From Proteobacteria bacterium SG_bin6 (GTDB lineage Bacteria; Pseudomonadota; Alphaproteobacteria; Sphingomonadales; Sphingomonadaceae): DNA of 64,000 bases. Of this stretch, positions 1-8,904 are shown one piece after another. The stretch spans positions 1 to 64,000 of the forward strand of contig LWDJ01000002.1 in NCBI GenBank assembly GCA_002083435.1, given 5' to 3'. A program made the position numbers and the translations under genes. The notes beneath the pieces are model-generated. The model was not told where the DNA came from and did not search any database. It saw nothing but the letters and a program-made list of their open reading frames with translations. How positions within the stretch are numbered: position 1 is the stretch's first letter; each line of letters begins with the position of its first letter.

Positions 1-507
1 TGGGTGCGGGGGCCGTCCACCCCATCACGTCAAGCGGCGTGGTCGGGCTGGTGTCGCCGATGATGCTCGCCGGGTCATAGGGGTTGAGCGTCGTCGCGTT
101 GAACGTTGCGCGCTGGACGCCCGAGGGCAGGTTCAGCCGTTGGCTTGCGCGAGCTTATACCGTGCGGAGCGCCCGGAGGACCGCGCGGGGCGCGGGCCTC
201 AGCGCCGCACGGGCGCGGCAACGCGCCCCGAAGCATCGCCCCAGAGCTGCTGGGCAATGCCCTGCAGCGTGTCGCCAGCGCGCACCACATAGCCGCCGGC
301 GTCCGAGCCCTGATCATAGCTGGTGATCGGCGTCACGCCCGATTGATCAAAATCGGCATAAGCAGTCTCGGTCGTCGCGCCGCCCCGGAACGCGCCGTTC
401 CCCGGGCTCGTCGTGCGCAGTTCCACCGAGCGCAGATAATTCACCTCAAGCGTGCCGTTGTTCCCGGTATAACCCAGTTGCTTGCCGCCGAACCGGATAA
501 CAAGCAA
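1..507 (-). pseudogene. RHS-repeat protein tip with LysM domain, broken fragment
   Basis: Read on the minus strand from 507, the open frame has the look of the post-core part of an RHS/YD-repeat protein: AGGK-like start, NYLRSVELRT, FRGGATTETAYADFDQ, then a LysM motif (YVVRAGDTLQGIAQQLWGD). The frame stops at 199. Beyond it the conserved continuation resumes as YKLAQANG near 140-160 and, in another frame, RLNLPSGVQRATFNATTLNPYDP from about 142 down to base 1. About 66 bases of unrelated GC-rich sequence interrupt the LysM domain, and a deletion or frameshift follows. No start or upstream RHS core is present, so this is a non-functional displaced tip running off the window edge. The family assignment rests on motif recognition only. 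Confidence 0.7.
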
Positions 508-1044
508 TTAAAACGTATCTGGACTAGGCAGCATTATCAAACTATTCCCGCCAGCGGGCAAAATTTTCACTCCCTGCAAAAAAGCTTGTTGCGCAGCTTT
601 CGTGAAGCGGTGCCATTTAAGAATCACGCTCTTCCCGGTGGCAGGATCTATCGCATAAGACCCACTTAGCATGTTAGCCCGTACCATTTTAGAAGCCATT
701 CTCCAACGTCTCAACACGACTGGGTCATTCGTCGTCGATGAAAGCCAAGATTCTTCTAATCCAATCGACGTCAGCGAGCCAATCGTCAGAGTTAGGGCGT
801 TTGGATTAGACATCTTGAAATCGTAAATACTTTTGGCCGATATAATTGGTGGGCTGATTGAGAATATCAACGCCTTACGGTCACTGGAGTCTACCAATTC
901 TACACGTGGAGATAACCTCTCGTAAAAATGCGGTGGATTTCCAATAATATCAACCATAAACAAATCGTTATCTTCAATCAAGCCGGCTACAAGATCGCCG
1001 ATCTCAAAAGGCATCGCGTGAAACTGAAGAGACATACCGGTCAT
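508..1044 (-). CDS. Unknown protein, candidate immunity protein of an RHS toxin
   Basis: This gene encodes 178 residues with no signal peptide or obvious membrane segment, and no family I recognise. Its ATG at 1042-1044 overlaps the stop of an upstream open frame (1041) by ATGA, and its own stop is followed in the same frame by the RHS/LysM fragment. A small AT-richer gene (29 of 60 bases are G or C from 661 to 720, against a GC-rich background) between a toxin-like tail and an RHS tip is the usual layout of an immunity gene in a rearranged polymorphic-toxin locus. The immunity role is inferred from position only. The coding frame is intact over its full length. Confidence 0.55.
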   Translation of the reverse strand: MTGMSLQFHAMPFEIGDLVAGLIEDNDLFMVDIIGNPPHFYERLSPRVELVDSSDRKALIFSISPPIISAKSIYDFKMSNPNALTLTIGSLTSIGLEESWLSSTTNDPVVLRRWRMASKMVRANMLSGSYAIDPATGKSVILKWHRFTKAAQQAFLQGVKILPAGGNSLIMLPSPDTF

Positions 1045-1151
1045 CGGTCATATGGCGTGAAATCTGTTTCAATTCCAGCCCCTCTCAGATCTTGCATCGC
1101 TTCCAACTCTCGTTTAACTGGCGTGCCACCCGCCTTTGTTTTTCCAACATT
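1041..1151 (-). pseudogene. C-terminal toxin-like tail, truncated
   Basis: A minus-strand frame from about 1151 to the TGA at 1041-1043 reads NVGKTKAGGTPVKRELEAMQ, then a short tail ending DFTPYDR. The composition looks like a genuine protein C terminus, unlike the sequence upstream of it. The frame is open back to the alaS stop at 1236-1238 but has no start codon or RBS of its own. The stop overlaps the next gene's ATG (ATGA), as in toxin/immunity pairs. I infer the last 36 or so codons of an RHS/polymorphic toxin whose body was lost. It could instead be chance open frame. Confidence 0.4.
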
Positions 1152-1239
1152 CAATGCTCGAACCGGCAGCGAACCGATCAGCAGGCGCTGCGCCACCCAG
1201 CAACGCCGCCATCGCCAATGCCGCGAAGCCGAGCTTCAT
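1114..1239 (-). pseudogene. Truncated secreted-protein gene after alaS
   Basis: An ATG at 1237-1239 overlaps the alaS stop (ATGA) and starts a 41-codon frame whose first 20 residues form a good signal peptide (MKLGFAALAMAALLGGAAPA). After about residue 27 the sequence becomes unrelated and stops at 1114, exactly where the AT-richer RHS-locus material begins. This suggests that a gene once co-translated with alaS lost everything after its signal peptide when the RHS debris was joined here. Confidence 0.45.
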
Positions 1240-3893
1240 GCCGGCACACCGCCCCCCAGCACCGCCCTAACCGCCGCCACCGCGTCCGCAGCCTTCGCGC
1301 CGTCCGGCCCGCCGCCTTGCGCCATGTCCGAGCGACCGCCGCCGCCCTGGCCGCCGAGCGCCGCCACCGCCGCCTTGAGCAAGGCAACGGCATGGTGCGT
1401 CCCCGTCAGATCCTCGGTCACGCCGACCGCGACCGAGGCGCGGCCTTCGTTCACCGCGACGATCAGCGCGACGCCCGAGCCGAGCCGCGCCTTCAGCTCG
1501 TCGACCGCGCCGCGCAAGCCTTTGGGATCGAGCCCTTCGACCACTTGCCCCAGGAAAGCGACGCCGCCCACGCTCTCCGGCCCCGCCGGCGCCGCGCCCG
1601 CGCCGCCGCCCAGCGCCAGCGCTTTCTTCGCCTCGGCCAGCTCGCGTTCCAGCCGGCGCCGCTCCTCGACCAAGGCGGCAACGCGCGCCGGCACCTCGTC
1701 GGGCGCGGCCTTGAGCACGGCGGCGGCCTCGCGCAGCTTCTCGTCGCGCCCGGCGAACCAGCGGCGCGCGGCCTCGCCGGTCAGCGCCTCGATCCGGCGC
1801 ACGCCCGAGGAGACGGCGCTTTCGCCCACCACCTTGAACAGCCCGATTTCGCCCAGCGCGCGCACATGCGTGCCGCCGCACAGTTCGAGTGAATAAGTGC
1901 GGCCATCCTCGCGCCTGCCCATCGAGACGACGCGCACCTCATCGCCATATTTCTCGCCGAACAGCGCCATCGCCCCTTCCGCGATCGCTTCGTCGGGCGT
2001 CATCAGCCGCGTCTCGACCGCGCCATTGGCGCGGATATGCGCGTTGACATCGGCCTCGACCTCGGCGAGCCGCGCCGCCTCGATCGCGACCGGCTGCGAG
2101 AAATCGAAACGCAGCCGATCGGGCGCGACCAGGCTGCCCTTCTGCGCGACATGCGCGCCAAGCCGCTCACGCAGCGCCTCGTGCAGCAAATGGGTGGCCG
2201 AGTGGTTCGCGCGCAGCGCCGCGCGCCGCGCGCCATCGACCAGCAGATGGAGCGCATCCCCCACCGCGATGCTGCCGCTTTCCACCGTCACCCGGTGCGC
2301 GAACACGCGGCCGAGATATTTCTGGGTATCCTCCACCCGCGCGGCCTTGCCCTCGGCGAAGACGCGCCCGGTGTCGCCCTGCTGGCCGCCGCTTTCGGCG
2401 TAGAAGGGCGTCTGGTTGAGCACCACCTCCACCGTCTCGCCCGCCTCGGCACGCTCGACGCGCGCGCCGCCGCGCACCAGCGCGAGCACGGCGCCCTCGC
2501 CTTCTTCCGCCGCATAGCCGGTGAATTCGGTGCCGCCGAAGTCCTCGGCGATGTCGAACCAGATTTCATCGGAAGCGCGCTCGCCCGATCCCTTCCAGGC
2601 GGCGCGCGCCATGCGCTTCTGCTCGGTCATCGCCGCGTCGAACCCGGCGCGATCGACGCCGAAGCCCTGGGCGCGCAGAGCGTCTTCGGTCAGGTCATAG
2701 GGGAAGCCGAACGTGTCGTAGAGCTTGAACGCGGTTTCGCCCGGCAGCGTGCCACCAGGGGTCATGCCGGCGGTCGCCTCGTCGAGCAGCTTCAGCCCCT
2801 TGTCAAGGGTCTGGCGGAAGCGGGTTTCCTCCTGGGCAAGCGTCGCCTCGATCAGCGGCTGGGCGCGGACCAGCTCCGGGTAAGCCGCGCCCATTTCGGC
2901 GACCAACGCGCCGACCAGCCGGTGCATCAGCGGCTCCTTGGCGCCGAGCAGATGCGCGTGGCGCATCGCCCGACGCATGATCCGGCGCAGCACATAGCCG
3001 CGGCCCTCGTTCGCCGGCAGCACGCCGTCCGCCACCAGAAAGCCCGCCGAACGCAGATGATCGGCGATCACCCGGTGGCTCGCCCGCGCAGCCCCTTCCG
3101 CCGGCGCGCCGGTGAGCGCGGTGGAGGCGGCGATCAGCGCCTTGAAGGTGTCGGTATCATAATTGTCATGCACGCCCTGCAGCACCGCGGCGACACGCTC
3201 GATCCCCATGCCGGTGTCGATCGATTTCTTGGGCAGCTCGCCGACGATCTCGTTCGCCGCCTGCTCGAACTGCATGAAGACGAGGTTCCAGATTTCGACG
3301 AAGCGGTCGCCATCCTCATCCGGTGATCCCGGCGGCCCGCCGGGAATGTGGCTTCCGTGATCGTAGAAGATTTCGGAGCACGGGCCGCACGGGCCGTTAT
3401 CACCCATCGCCCAGAAATTATCCTTGGTCGGGATGCGGATGATCCGCTGCTCGGGAAGCCCGGCGATCTTGCGCCACAGCTCGAACGCCTCGTCATCGGT
3501 GTGATAGACGGTCACCACCAGCCGATCGGCGGCGATGCCCCATTCGCGGGTGATGAGGTTCCAGGCGAGGCTGATCGCGCGTTCCTTGAAATAATCGCCG
3601 AAGGAAAAATTCCCCAGCATTTCAAAGAAGGTGTGGTGGCGCGCGGTATAGCCGACATTGTCGAGATCATTATGCTTGCCGCCCGCGCGCACGCATTTCT
3701 GCGAACTGGTCGCGGTGACGTAGGGGCGGCTCTCCAGCCCGGTGAAGACGTTCTTGAACGGCACCATGCCGGCGTTCACGAACATCAGCGTCGGGTCGTT
3801 CTGCGGCACCAGCGGCGCCGAGGGCACGCGGGCATGGCCCTCACGCGCGAAATAATCGAGGAAGGAGCGGCGAATGTCGTTGGTCGAAGTCAT
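1236..3893 (-). CDS. alaS: Alanine--tRNA ligase
   Basis: This class II aminoacyl-tRNA synthetase charges tRNA-Ala in the cytoplasm. The 885 residues match the usual family length. The N terminus (RRSFLDYFAREGHARVPSAP, then DPTLMFVNAGMVPFKNVF) is the class II catalytic core. The editing domain carries the zinc-site pair HSATH and CGGTH, and the C-terminal C-Ala domain is Gly/Ala-rich. The ATG at 3893 gives the conserved start. The stop overlaps the ATG of a truncated downstream gene. Identification is secure. Confidence 0.98.
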   Translation of the reverse strand: MTSTNDIRRSFLDYFAREGHARVPSAPLVPQNDPTLMFVNAGMVPFKNVFTGLESRPYVTATSSQKCVRAGGKHNDLDNVGYTARHHTFFEMLGNFSFGDYFKERAISLAWNLITREWGIAADRLVVTVYHTDDEAFELWRKIAGLPEQRIIRIPTKDNFWAMGDNGPCGPCSEIFYDHGSHIPGGPPGSPDEDGDRFVEIWNLVFMQFEQAANEIVGELPKKSIDTGMGIERVAAVLQGVHDNYDTDTFKALIAASTALTGAPAEGAARASHRVIADHLRSAGFLVADGVLPANEGRGYVLRRIMRRAMRHAHLLGAKEPLMHRLVGALVAEMGAAYPELVRAQPLIEATLAQEETRFRQTLDKGLKLLDEATAGMTPGGTLPGETAFKLYDTFGFPYDLTEDALRAQGFGVDRAGFDAAMTEQKRMARAAWKGSGERASDEIWFDIAEDFGGTEFTGYAAEEGEGAVLALVRGGARVERAEAGETVEVVLNQTPFYAESGGQQGDTGRVFAEGKAARVEDTQKYLGRVFAHRVTVESGSIAVGDALHLLVDGARRAALRANHSATHLLHEALRERLGAHVAQKGSLVAPDRLRFDFSQPVAIEAARLAEVEADVNAHIRANGAVETRLMTPDEAIAEGAMALFGEKYGDEVRVVSMGRREDGRTYSLELCGGTHVRALGEIGLFKVVGESAVSSGVRRIEALTGEAARRWFAGRDEKLREAAAVLKAAPDEVPARVAALVEERRRLERELAEAKKALALGGGAGAAPAGPESVGGVAFLGQVVEGLDPKGLRGAVDELKARLGSGVALIVAVNEGRASVAVGVTEDLTGTHHAVALLKAAVAALGGQGGGGRSDMAQGGGPDGAKAADAVAAVRAVLGGGVPA

Positions 3894-3962
3894 GCGCTCC
3901 GTCTAGGCGGCGCGGCGCGCGCGCTCAAGCGAAAGCCGGGCGCGGTGAGCCGATTTGCGCGC

Positions 3963-4385
3963 TTACCCGCCGACCTCAAGCGCGAACCAGCGCTGCTCGG
4001 CGAGCAGCAGATCGTGCATCATCCCCTGGCAGATGCGCGACTCGCGGCAATAGCCCTTCCAATCGGCGACCACGCTGGGCACTGACCAGCGGCAAATCTG
4101 CTCACGCAGCCGAGTGTCATAGGGCCGGCGCAGCGCCAGCAGTGCCAGTGCCTGACGACGCGCGAGGAACGGATCGAGTTCGGCGCGGCGGGCGAGTTCG
4201 GAACGCTGGACGACCAGCCGCGCCTTGGTGACCGCGCTGAGCGCCGGCACCTCGGCACGGGTTAACCGGCCGAGCACATCGAGCGCATCGAGCACCGGCA
4301 GCGCCGCCAGCCGCTGGCGCTCACGCCATTCCGCGGCCGGCGTGCCGTGTCCCCTCTCCCTCATGTCCATCGCCAGGCAAGCCAT
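3963..4385 (-). CDS. Small basic unknown protein
   Basis: This gene encodes 140 residues, rich in Arg, Leu and Ala and predicted helical, with several Cys near the C terminus (ICRW, YCRESRIC). I chose the ATG at 4385 because GAAAGGGA lies 6-9 bases upstream. The frame stays open further, but that part would lie in the intergenic region and the end of the peptidase gene. No signal peptide, membrane segment or family is recognised. It lies between alaS and the M24 peptidase on the same strand. Confidence 0.6.
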   Translation of the reverse strand: MACLAMDMRERGHGTPAAEWRERQRLAALPVLDALDVLGRLTRAEVPALSAVTKARLVVQRSELARRAELDPFLARRQALALLALRRPYDTRLREQICRWSVPSVVADWKGYCRESRICQGMMHDLLLAEQRWFALEVGG

Positions 4386-4471
4386 GATCGTCCCTTTCGC
4401 CGGCCCTGAATTAGGCCGGCGATACCGATCAAAACCTTGCCTAACCTCCTCGTAAATCTGCGATCTAGGGA

Positions 4472-5719
4472 TTATCCCAAGGGCGCGTCGAGGCTTTGCG
4501 GCGGGGTGCTGAACCAGCGCGGACCGGCGGCGGTCATGTAGAAACAATCCTCCAGCCGCACCCCGAACTTGCCGGGCAGATAGAGCCCCGGCTCGTTCGA
4601 GAAGCACATGCCCGGCGCGAGCCGAGTCGCCTCGCCGCGCACCAGATTGACCGGCTCATGCCCGTCGAGCCCGATGCCGTGCCCGGTACGGTGCGAAAGG
4701 CCGGGCAGGCGATAATCGGGGCCATAGCCCCAGCCGGTGTAGCGCCGCCGGACCGCGTCATCGACGCTCCCCGCTGGAGCCCCGACCTGCGCCGCCTTGA
4801 GAGCGATCTGCTGCCCCTCGCGCACCTGGTCCCACACGCGGCGCTGCTCGGCGGTGGCGGTGCCGAACACCAGGCTGCGCGAAATGTCGGACTGATAGCC
4901 CTCGACCGCGCAGCCGCAGTCCATCAGCACCATCGCTCCGGGCGCCACCCGCTGCGGCTCGCGGCTGCCATGCGGGAGCGCCGAGGCCGGGCCGATCAGC
5001 ACCAGCGCGAATTCGGGGCTGCCGCCGAGCTTCGCGGTCGCCGCGTTGACCAGCGCGGCGATGTCCCCCGGCGCCATGCCCGCCTCGATGCGGGGCACCG
5101 CGAAGCGCAGGGCGGCGATGGTGATGTCTGCCGCCTTCTGCATCAGCGCGATTTCGGCCGCGCTCTTGATCATCCGGCAACCGCGCACCACCGGGTTCGC
5201 GGAAGCGAGCCGCGCCCCCGTCGCGCGGGCGAGCCCGTCACTCGCGAAGAAGCGCGCGCTCTCCTCGATGCCGATCACCCGCGCGGGCAGCCGCTTGTCG
5301 CGCAGGAAGCCCGCGATCAGCGCGAACGGGCTTTGATCTTCCTGCCACACCCGCACCTCCGCCGGGATGGCGAGCGTCTGGCGGACCGAGGGTTCTTCGA
5401 AAAACGGGGTGACGACCAGCACCGGCCCCTCGGCGGGGATCAGCGCCGCGGTCAACCGTTCGCTGCGGTGCCATTCGATGCCGGTGAAATAGACAAGGCT
5501 CGCGCCGGGTTCGATCAGCACCGCGTCGAGCCCATGCGCTTTCATCAGCGCGCGCGCGGCGTCGATCCGCCGCCCGCGCTCGGCGGCGTCGATCGGGCGG
5601 ACATCGCCGGTCATCGTGGCGAGCCCGCGCAGATCGGGCTCGGCGGCGCGCGCCGCCCCCAGCCACAGCCCCGCGGCCCCCATCAGGCCCAGCCCCATCA
5701 TCCGCCGCCGATCGATCAT
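4472..5719 (-). CDS. Exported Xaa-Pro aminopeptidase-like M24 metallopeptidase
   Basis: This is a 415-residue pita-bread-fold (M24) peptidase that would cleave N-terminal residues next to proline. The N terminus is MIDRRRMMGLGLMGAAGLWL followed by an ARA cleavage site, a Tat-like signal, so a periplasmic or exported location is likely. The five metal ligands are visible: two Asp 11 residues apart (MDCG...SDISRS), His in RTGHGIGLDGHE, Glu in FSNEPGLYL and Glu in VRLEDCF. A creatinase-N-like domain precedes them. It is divergent from the symporter gene at 5788. Confidence 0.88.
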   Translation of the reverse strand: MIDRRRMMGLGLMGAAGLWLGAARAAEPDLRGLATMTGDVRPIDAAERGRRIDAARALMKAHGLDAVLIEPGASLVYFTGIEWHRSERLTAALIPAEGPVLVVTPFFEEPSVRQTLAIPAEVRVWQEDQSPFALIAGFLRDKRLPARVIGIEESARFFASDGLARATGARLASANPVVRGCRMIKSAAEIALMQKAADITIAALRFAVPRIEAGMAPGDIAALVNAATAKLGGSPEFALVLIGPASALPHGSREPQRVAPGAMVLMDCGCAVEGYQSDISRSLVFGTATAEQRRVWDQVREGQQIALKAAQVGAPAGSVDDAVRRRYTGWGYGPDYRLPGLSHRTGHGIGLDGHEPVNLVRGEATRLAPGMCFSNEPGLYLPGKFGVRLEDCFYMTAAGPRWFSTPPQSLDAPLG

Positions 5720-5787
5720 CTTGCCTCCGTGCCCGCTTTCGATAGGACGGGGAGCGGGTTGGGGGCAAGCTGGACGGGAATTGGGGC

Positions 5788-7047
5788 ATGGCCAATCGTT
5801 TGACCATTTACATCGTGATCGCGCTGATCCTCGGCCTGTTCACCGGCTGGGCGATGCACGAAGCGATCAAGACCAGCGCCCCGGCCACCGCCGCGGTGCT
5901 GAAGGACGCGACCCAGCTTTTTCCCATCCTGACGACGATTTTCCTGCGGCTGATCAAGATGATCATCGCGCCGCTCGTGTTTTCCACGCTGATCGTGGGC
6001 ATCGCGCACATGGGCGACAGTTCGGCGCTTGGCCGGGTGGGCCTGCGCGCGCTGACCTGGTTCATCGGCGCGAGTCTCGTCTCGCTGACGCTGGGGCTGA
6101 TCCTGGTCCATTTGCTCCAGCCGGGTGCCGGCCTCGCGCTCGCGCTGCCGCCGGTGAGCGAGGCGAGCGGGGTGGACAAGGCCGCCTTCAACCTGAAGGA
6201 TTTCGTCACCCACATCGTCCCCGCCTCGATCGTCGAGGCGCTGGCGAAGAACGAGATCATCCAGATCGTCGTCTTCTCGGTGTTCGCGGGCGTCGCGATC
6301 ACCTCGCTGGGCGAACGCGCGGCGCCGCTGGTGCGCGGGGCGGAGGCGCTCGCCGAGGTGATGCTGAAAGTCACCAACTATGTGATGGCGCTCGCCCCGG
6401 TGGCGGTGTTCGCCGCGGTCGCCAACAGCCTCGCCGAGCGCGGGCCGGAGGTGATCGGCAATCTCGGCTATTTCATGGCGAGCTTCTACCTGGCGCTGAT
6501 GCTGCTGTGGACGGTGCTGATCGCGATCGGCGGCCTGTTCCTGGGGCGCGACGTGGTGCCGCTGGTGCGCGCGATCCGGGCGCCGCTGCTGCTCGCCTTC
6601 TCCACCGCCTCGTCGGAAGCTGCTTATCCCAAGACGCTGGAAGCGCTGGAGAAATATGGCGTTCCGCCGCGCATCGCCAGCTTCATGCTGCCGCTCGGCT
6701 ATTCGTTCAACCTCGATGGTTCGATGATGTACATGACCTTCGCGTCGCTGTTCATCGCCCAGGCTTACGGCATCCAGCTGACGCTGAGCGCGCAGATCAC
6801 GATGCTGCTGGTGCTGATGGTGACCTCGAAGGGCATCGCCGGCGTGCCGCGCGCGAGCCTGGTGGTGGTCGCGGCGACATTGCCCTTGTTCGGCATTCCC
6901 GAGGCCGGGCTGCTGCTGATCCTGGCGGTCGATCAGTTCCTCGACATGGGGCGTTCGGCGACCAACGTGGTGGGCAACGCGGTCGCGACCGCGGTGATCG
7001 CGCGCTGGGAGAGTGGCCGGCCGGCGCGCGCGGAAGCGGTCGGCTAG
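5788..7047 (+). CDS. Dicarboxylate/amino acid:cation symporter (DAACS/SLC1)
   Basis: This 419-residue inner-membrane carrier has about eight hydrophobic segments. Family signatures include FLRLIKMIIAPLVFSTLIVG near residue 50 and STASSEAAYPKTLEALEKYG, which matches the serine-rich re-entrant loop. LGYSFNLDGSMMYMTFA and DMGRSATNVVGNA follow, and the last carries the Na/substrate site. It imports glutamate, aspartate or C4-dicarboxylates with Na+ or H+; which one cannot be read from sequence. Its 3' end overlaps the convergent phosphotransferase gene by 4 bases. Confidence 0.93.
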   Translation: MANRLTIYIVIALILGLFTGWAMHEAIKTSAPATAAVLKDATQLFPILTTIFLRLIKMIIAPLVFSTLIVGIAHMGDSSALGRVGLRALTWFIGASLVSLTLGLILVHLLQPGAGLALALPPVSEASGVDKAAFNLKDFVTHIVPASIVEALAKNEIIQIVVFSVFAGVAITSLGERAAPLVRGAEALAEVMLKVTNYVMALAPVAVFAAVANSLAERGPEVIGNLGYFMASFYLALMLLWTVLIAIGGLFLGRDVVPLVRAIRAPLLLAFSTASSEAAYPKTLEALEKYGVPPRIASFMLPLGYSFNLDGSMMYMTFASLFIAQAYGIQLTLSAQITMLLVLMVTSKGIAGVPRASLVVVAATLPLFGIPEAGLLLILAVDQFLDMGRSATNVVGNAVATAVIARWESGRPARAEAVG

Positions 7048-7829
7048 AACAGCTCGTCGAGCAGCAGATGCGCCTCGATCCGGCGGGGATCGGGTGTTTC
7101 GCCGTAAGCCTCGAACAGCACCGCGCCGAGCCCAGCGTCGAATTCGCCAAGACAATTGAGCAGGATCGCCAGATCCTGATAGCGGTCCGCTACGCCCAGC
7201 CGACCGAGATCGATCACCCCCGTCACCTCGCCGGCCTCGTCGAGGAAGATATTGTCGAGCGAATAGTCGCCGTGCGTCACCACCGGCTCGCCTTCGATCG
7301 GCAGGAGCGCCTGGAGCGCGTCCCACACCTGTTCGGCGGTCCAGCCGGCGCGGGCATCATCGAACTCGTCCTCGGGAACGCGGCCCGCGTCGATGTTCGC
7401 GCGCGCGGCGACCAGCCGCACCGGGAGCGACGCGTTGAACGGGCAACTCGCCGCCGGCAGCGCGTGGAGCCGGCGCAGGAAGCGCGCCATCCCGGCCACC
7501 GCCCCTGCCTCGCGGCCCGGATTGCCCTCCAGCCAGGCATAAGCGGCGGTGCCGGGCAGCCCCTCGCTCAGCAGCCAGGCCTTGCCCTCTTCCTCGGTGA
7601 AGGCGATCAGGCGCGGCACGGGCAAGCGGCCTTGCAGCCAGCGCAGCCGGGCATATTCATCCGCGATGTCGGTCGCGACCTGCCCGCTGCCCTGCTTTAG
7701 ATACAGCGAGGGGATGCGCGATGCGTCGAGCCGGTGGATCACCGCGCCCGACTCGCCGATCGCGTCGCGGGTCGCGCGATAGCCGTCGATCAGCGCCGCG
7801 ATCCCCTTGGGGAGCGGCGCGGAGAACAT
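7044..7829 (-). CDS. Aminoglycoside 3'-phosphotransferase (APH(3')) family protein
   Basis: This 261-residue protein has the complete APH(3') kinase signature. The ATP-site Lys is in LYLKQG near residue 44, the catalytic loop is THGDYSLDNIF, and the metal-binding motif is VIDLGRLGVADRYQDLA. Length equals that of classical APH(3') enzymes, which phosphorylate the 3'-OH of kanamycin/neomycin-type drugs. Its ATG overlaps the stop of the upstream dehydrogenase gene (TGATG), so the pair is probably co-transcribed. This looks like a resident chromosomal gene without adjacent mobile elements, and its true substrate is unknown. Confidence 0.88.
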   Translation of the reverse strand: MFSAPLPKGIAALIDGYRATRDAIGESGAVIHRLDASRIPSLYLKQGSGQVATDIADEYARLRWLQGRLPVPRLIAFTEEEGKAWLLSEGLPGTAAYAWLEGNPGREAGAVAGMARFLRRLHALPAASCPFNASLPVRLVAARANIDAGRVPEDEFDDARAGWTAEQVWDALQALLPIEGEPVVTHGDYSLDNIFLDEAGEVTGVIDLGRLGVADRYQDLAILLNCLGEFDAGLGAVLFEAYGETPDPRRIEAHLLLDELF

Positions 7830-8875
7830 CAGGCGCGCCCGATCAGCCGCTGCGCGATCATGTCGGCGACTTCGGCCGCCGGCGCGCTGCTCCGCGCGCT
7901 TTCATCCCATACCTGGTCGAGCCGCTCGGGAATCTTATGGATGCGCGCTTCGACCTCGGCGCGATTGCTGTTGCCGAAATATTCGAGGCACACGTTGATG
8001 ATGCCACCGGCATTGATCACGTAATCGGGGGCATAGAGGATGCCGCGCTCGTGCACGCGGCGGCCATCCTCGGGCGTCGCGAGCTGGTTGTTGGCGCCGC
8101 CCGCGATCACTTTCGCCTTCAGCGCGGCGATCGACGCCTCGGTCAGGATCGCGCCGAGCGCGTTGGGGCTGACGATGTCCGCATCGACCGACAGCACCTC
8201 GCCCGCGTCCACCGCGCGCGCGCCAAGCTCGGCGGCGAGCGCCTGGGCGCGCCCGGCATCGACATCGGCCAGGATCAGCTCCGCGCCATCCGCCGCCAGC
8301 AACCGCGCGAGCCCGCCGCCGACCGAGCCGACGCCCTGGATCGCGACGCGCACGCCCTTCATGTCGCCGGCGCCCAGCCCGCGCGCGGCGGCCGCCTTGA
8401 CGCCAAGATACACGCCAAGCGCGGTCGAGGGGCCGGGGTTGCCCCCCGCCTGCCCGCTTGCCACCGGCAGGCCGGTGACGAATTTGGTCTCGCTGGAGAT
8501 GACGACCATGTCCTTGTCCGACATGCCGACATCCTCGGCGGTGACATAACGCCCGCCGAGCGATTCGATCGCGCGGCCGAACGCCTTCAGCATTGCCTCG
8601 CTCTTGGTGCGATTGGCGTCGGCGAGCACCACCGCCTTGCCGCCGCCCATCGGCAGCCCGGCCATCGCGTTCTTGTAGCTCATGCCCCGCGACAGGCGCA
8701 GCGCGTCGGTGATCGCCTCGCCGCTGTTGGCATAATGCCAGAAACGCACGCCGCCGCCCGCCGGCCCCAGCTTGGTCGAGTGGATGGCGATGATGCAGTG
8801 CAGGCCCGAGGCGGGATCGGTGAAGAGGTGGACGCCCTCATGCTCGTCGAAGTCTGGAAAGCCCCAGGTCGTCAC
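7829..8875 (-). CDS. Leu/Glu/Phe/Val dehydrogenase
   Basis: This 348-residue NAD-dependent amino-acid dehydrogenase belongs to the leucine/phenylalanine/valine branch. The substrate-site glycine-rich motif and catalytic Lys are in GLPMGGGKAVVL near residue 80. TAEDVGMSDKDM follows, and the Rossmann fold begins at VAIQGVGSVGGGLA near residue 195. It reversibly deaminates a branched-chain or aromatic amino acid to its 2-oxo acid. The stop overlaps the ATG of the APH-like gene. Exact substrate cannot be decided from the sequence. Confidence 0.92.
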   Translation of the reverse strand: MTTWGFPDFDEHEGVHLFTDPASGLHCIIAIHSTKLGPAGGGVRFWHYANSGEAITDALRLSRGMSYKNAMAGLPMGGGKAVVLADANRTKSEAMLKAFGRAIESLGGRYVTAEDVGMSDKDMVVISSETKFVTGLPVASGQAGGNPGPSTALGVYLGVKAAAARGLGAGDMKGVRVAIQGVGSVGGGLARLLAADGAELILADVDAGRAQALAAELGARAVDAGEVLSVDADIVSPNALGAILTEASIAALKAKVIAGGANNQLATPEDGRRVHERGILYAPDYVINAGGIINVCLEYFGNSNRAEVEARIHKIPERLDQVWDESARSSAPAAEVADMIAQRLIGRA

Positions 8876-8904
8876 GCCCTACCCCTTATGTTGGCTGCGC
8901 TTCG

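Noticed and set aside
4386..4607. Longer start for the unknown gene after the M24 peptidase
   Set aside because: Upstream residues run into the intergenic region and the opposite end of the peptidase; a good RBS supports ATG 4385.
5616..7700. A long plus-strand frame covering the symporter and parts of neighbours
   Set aside because: It is a GC-rich shadow: translation is Arg/Gly/Ala-rich without domains, while the symporter in another frame has full family motifs.
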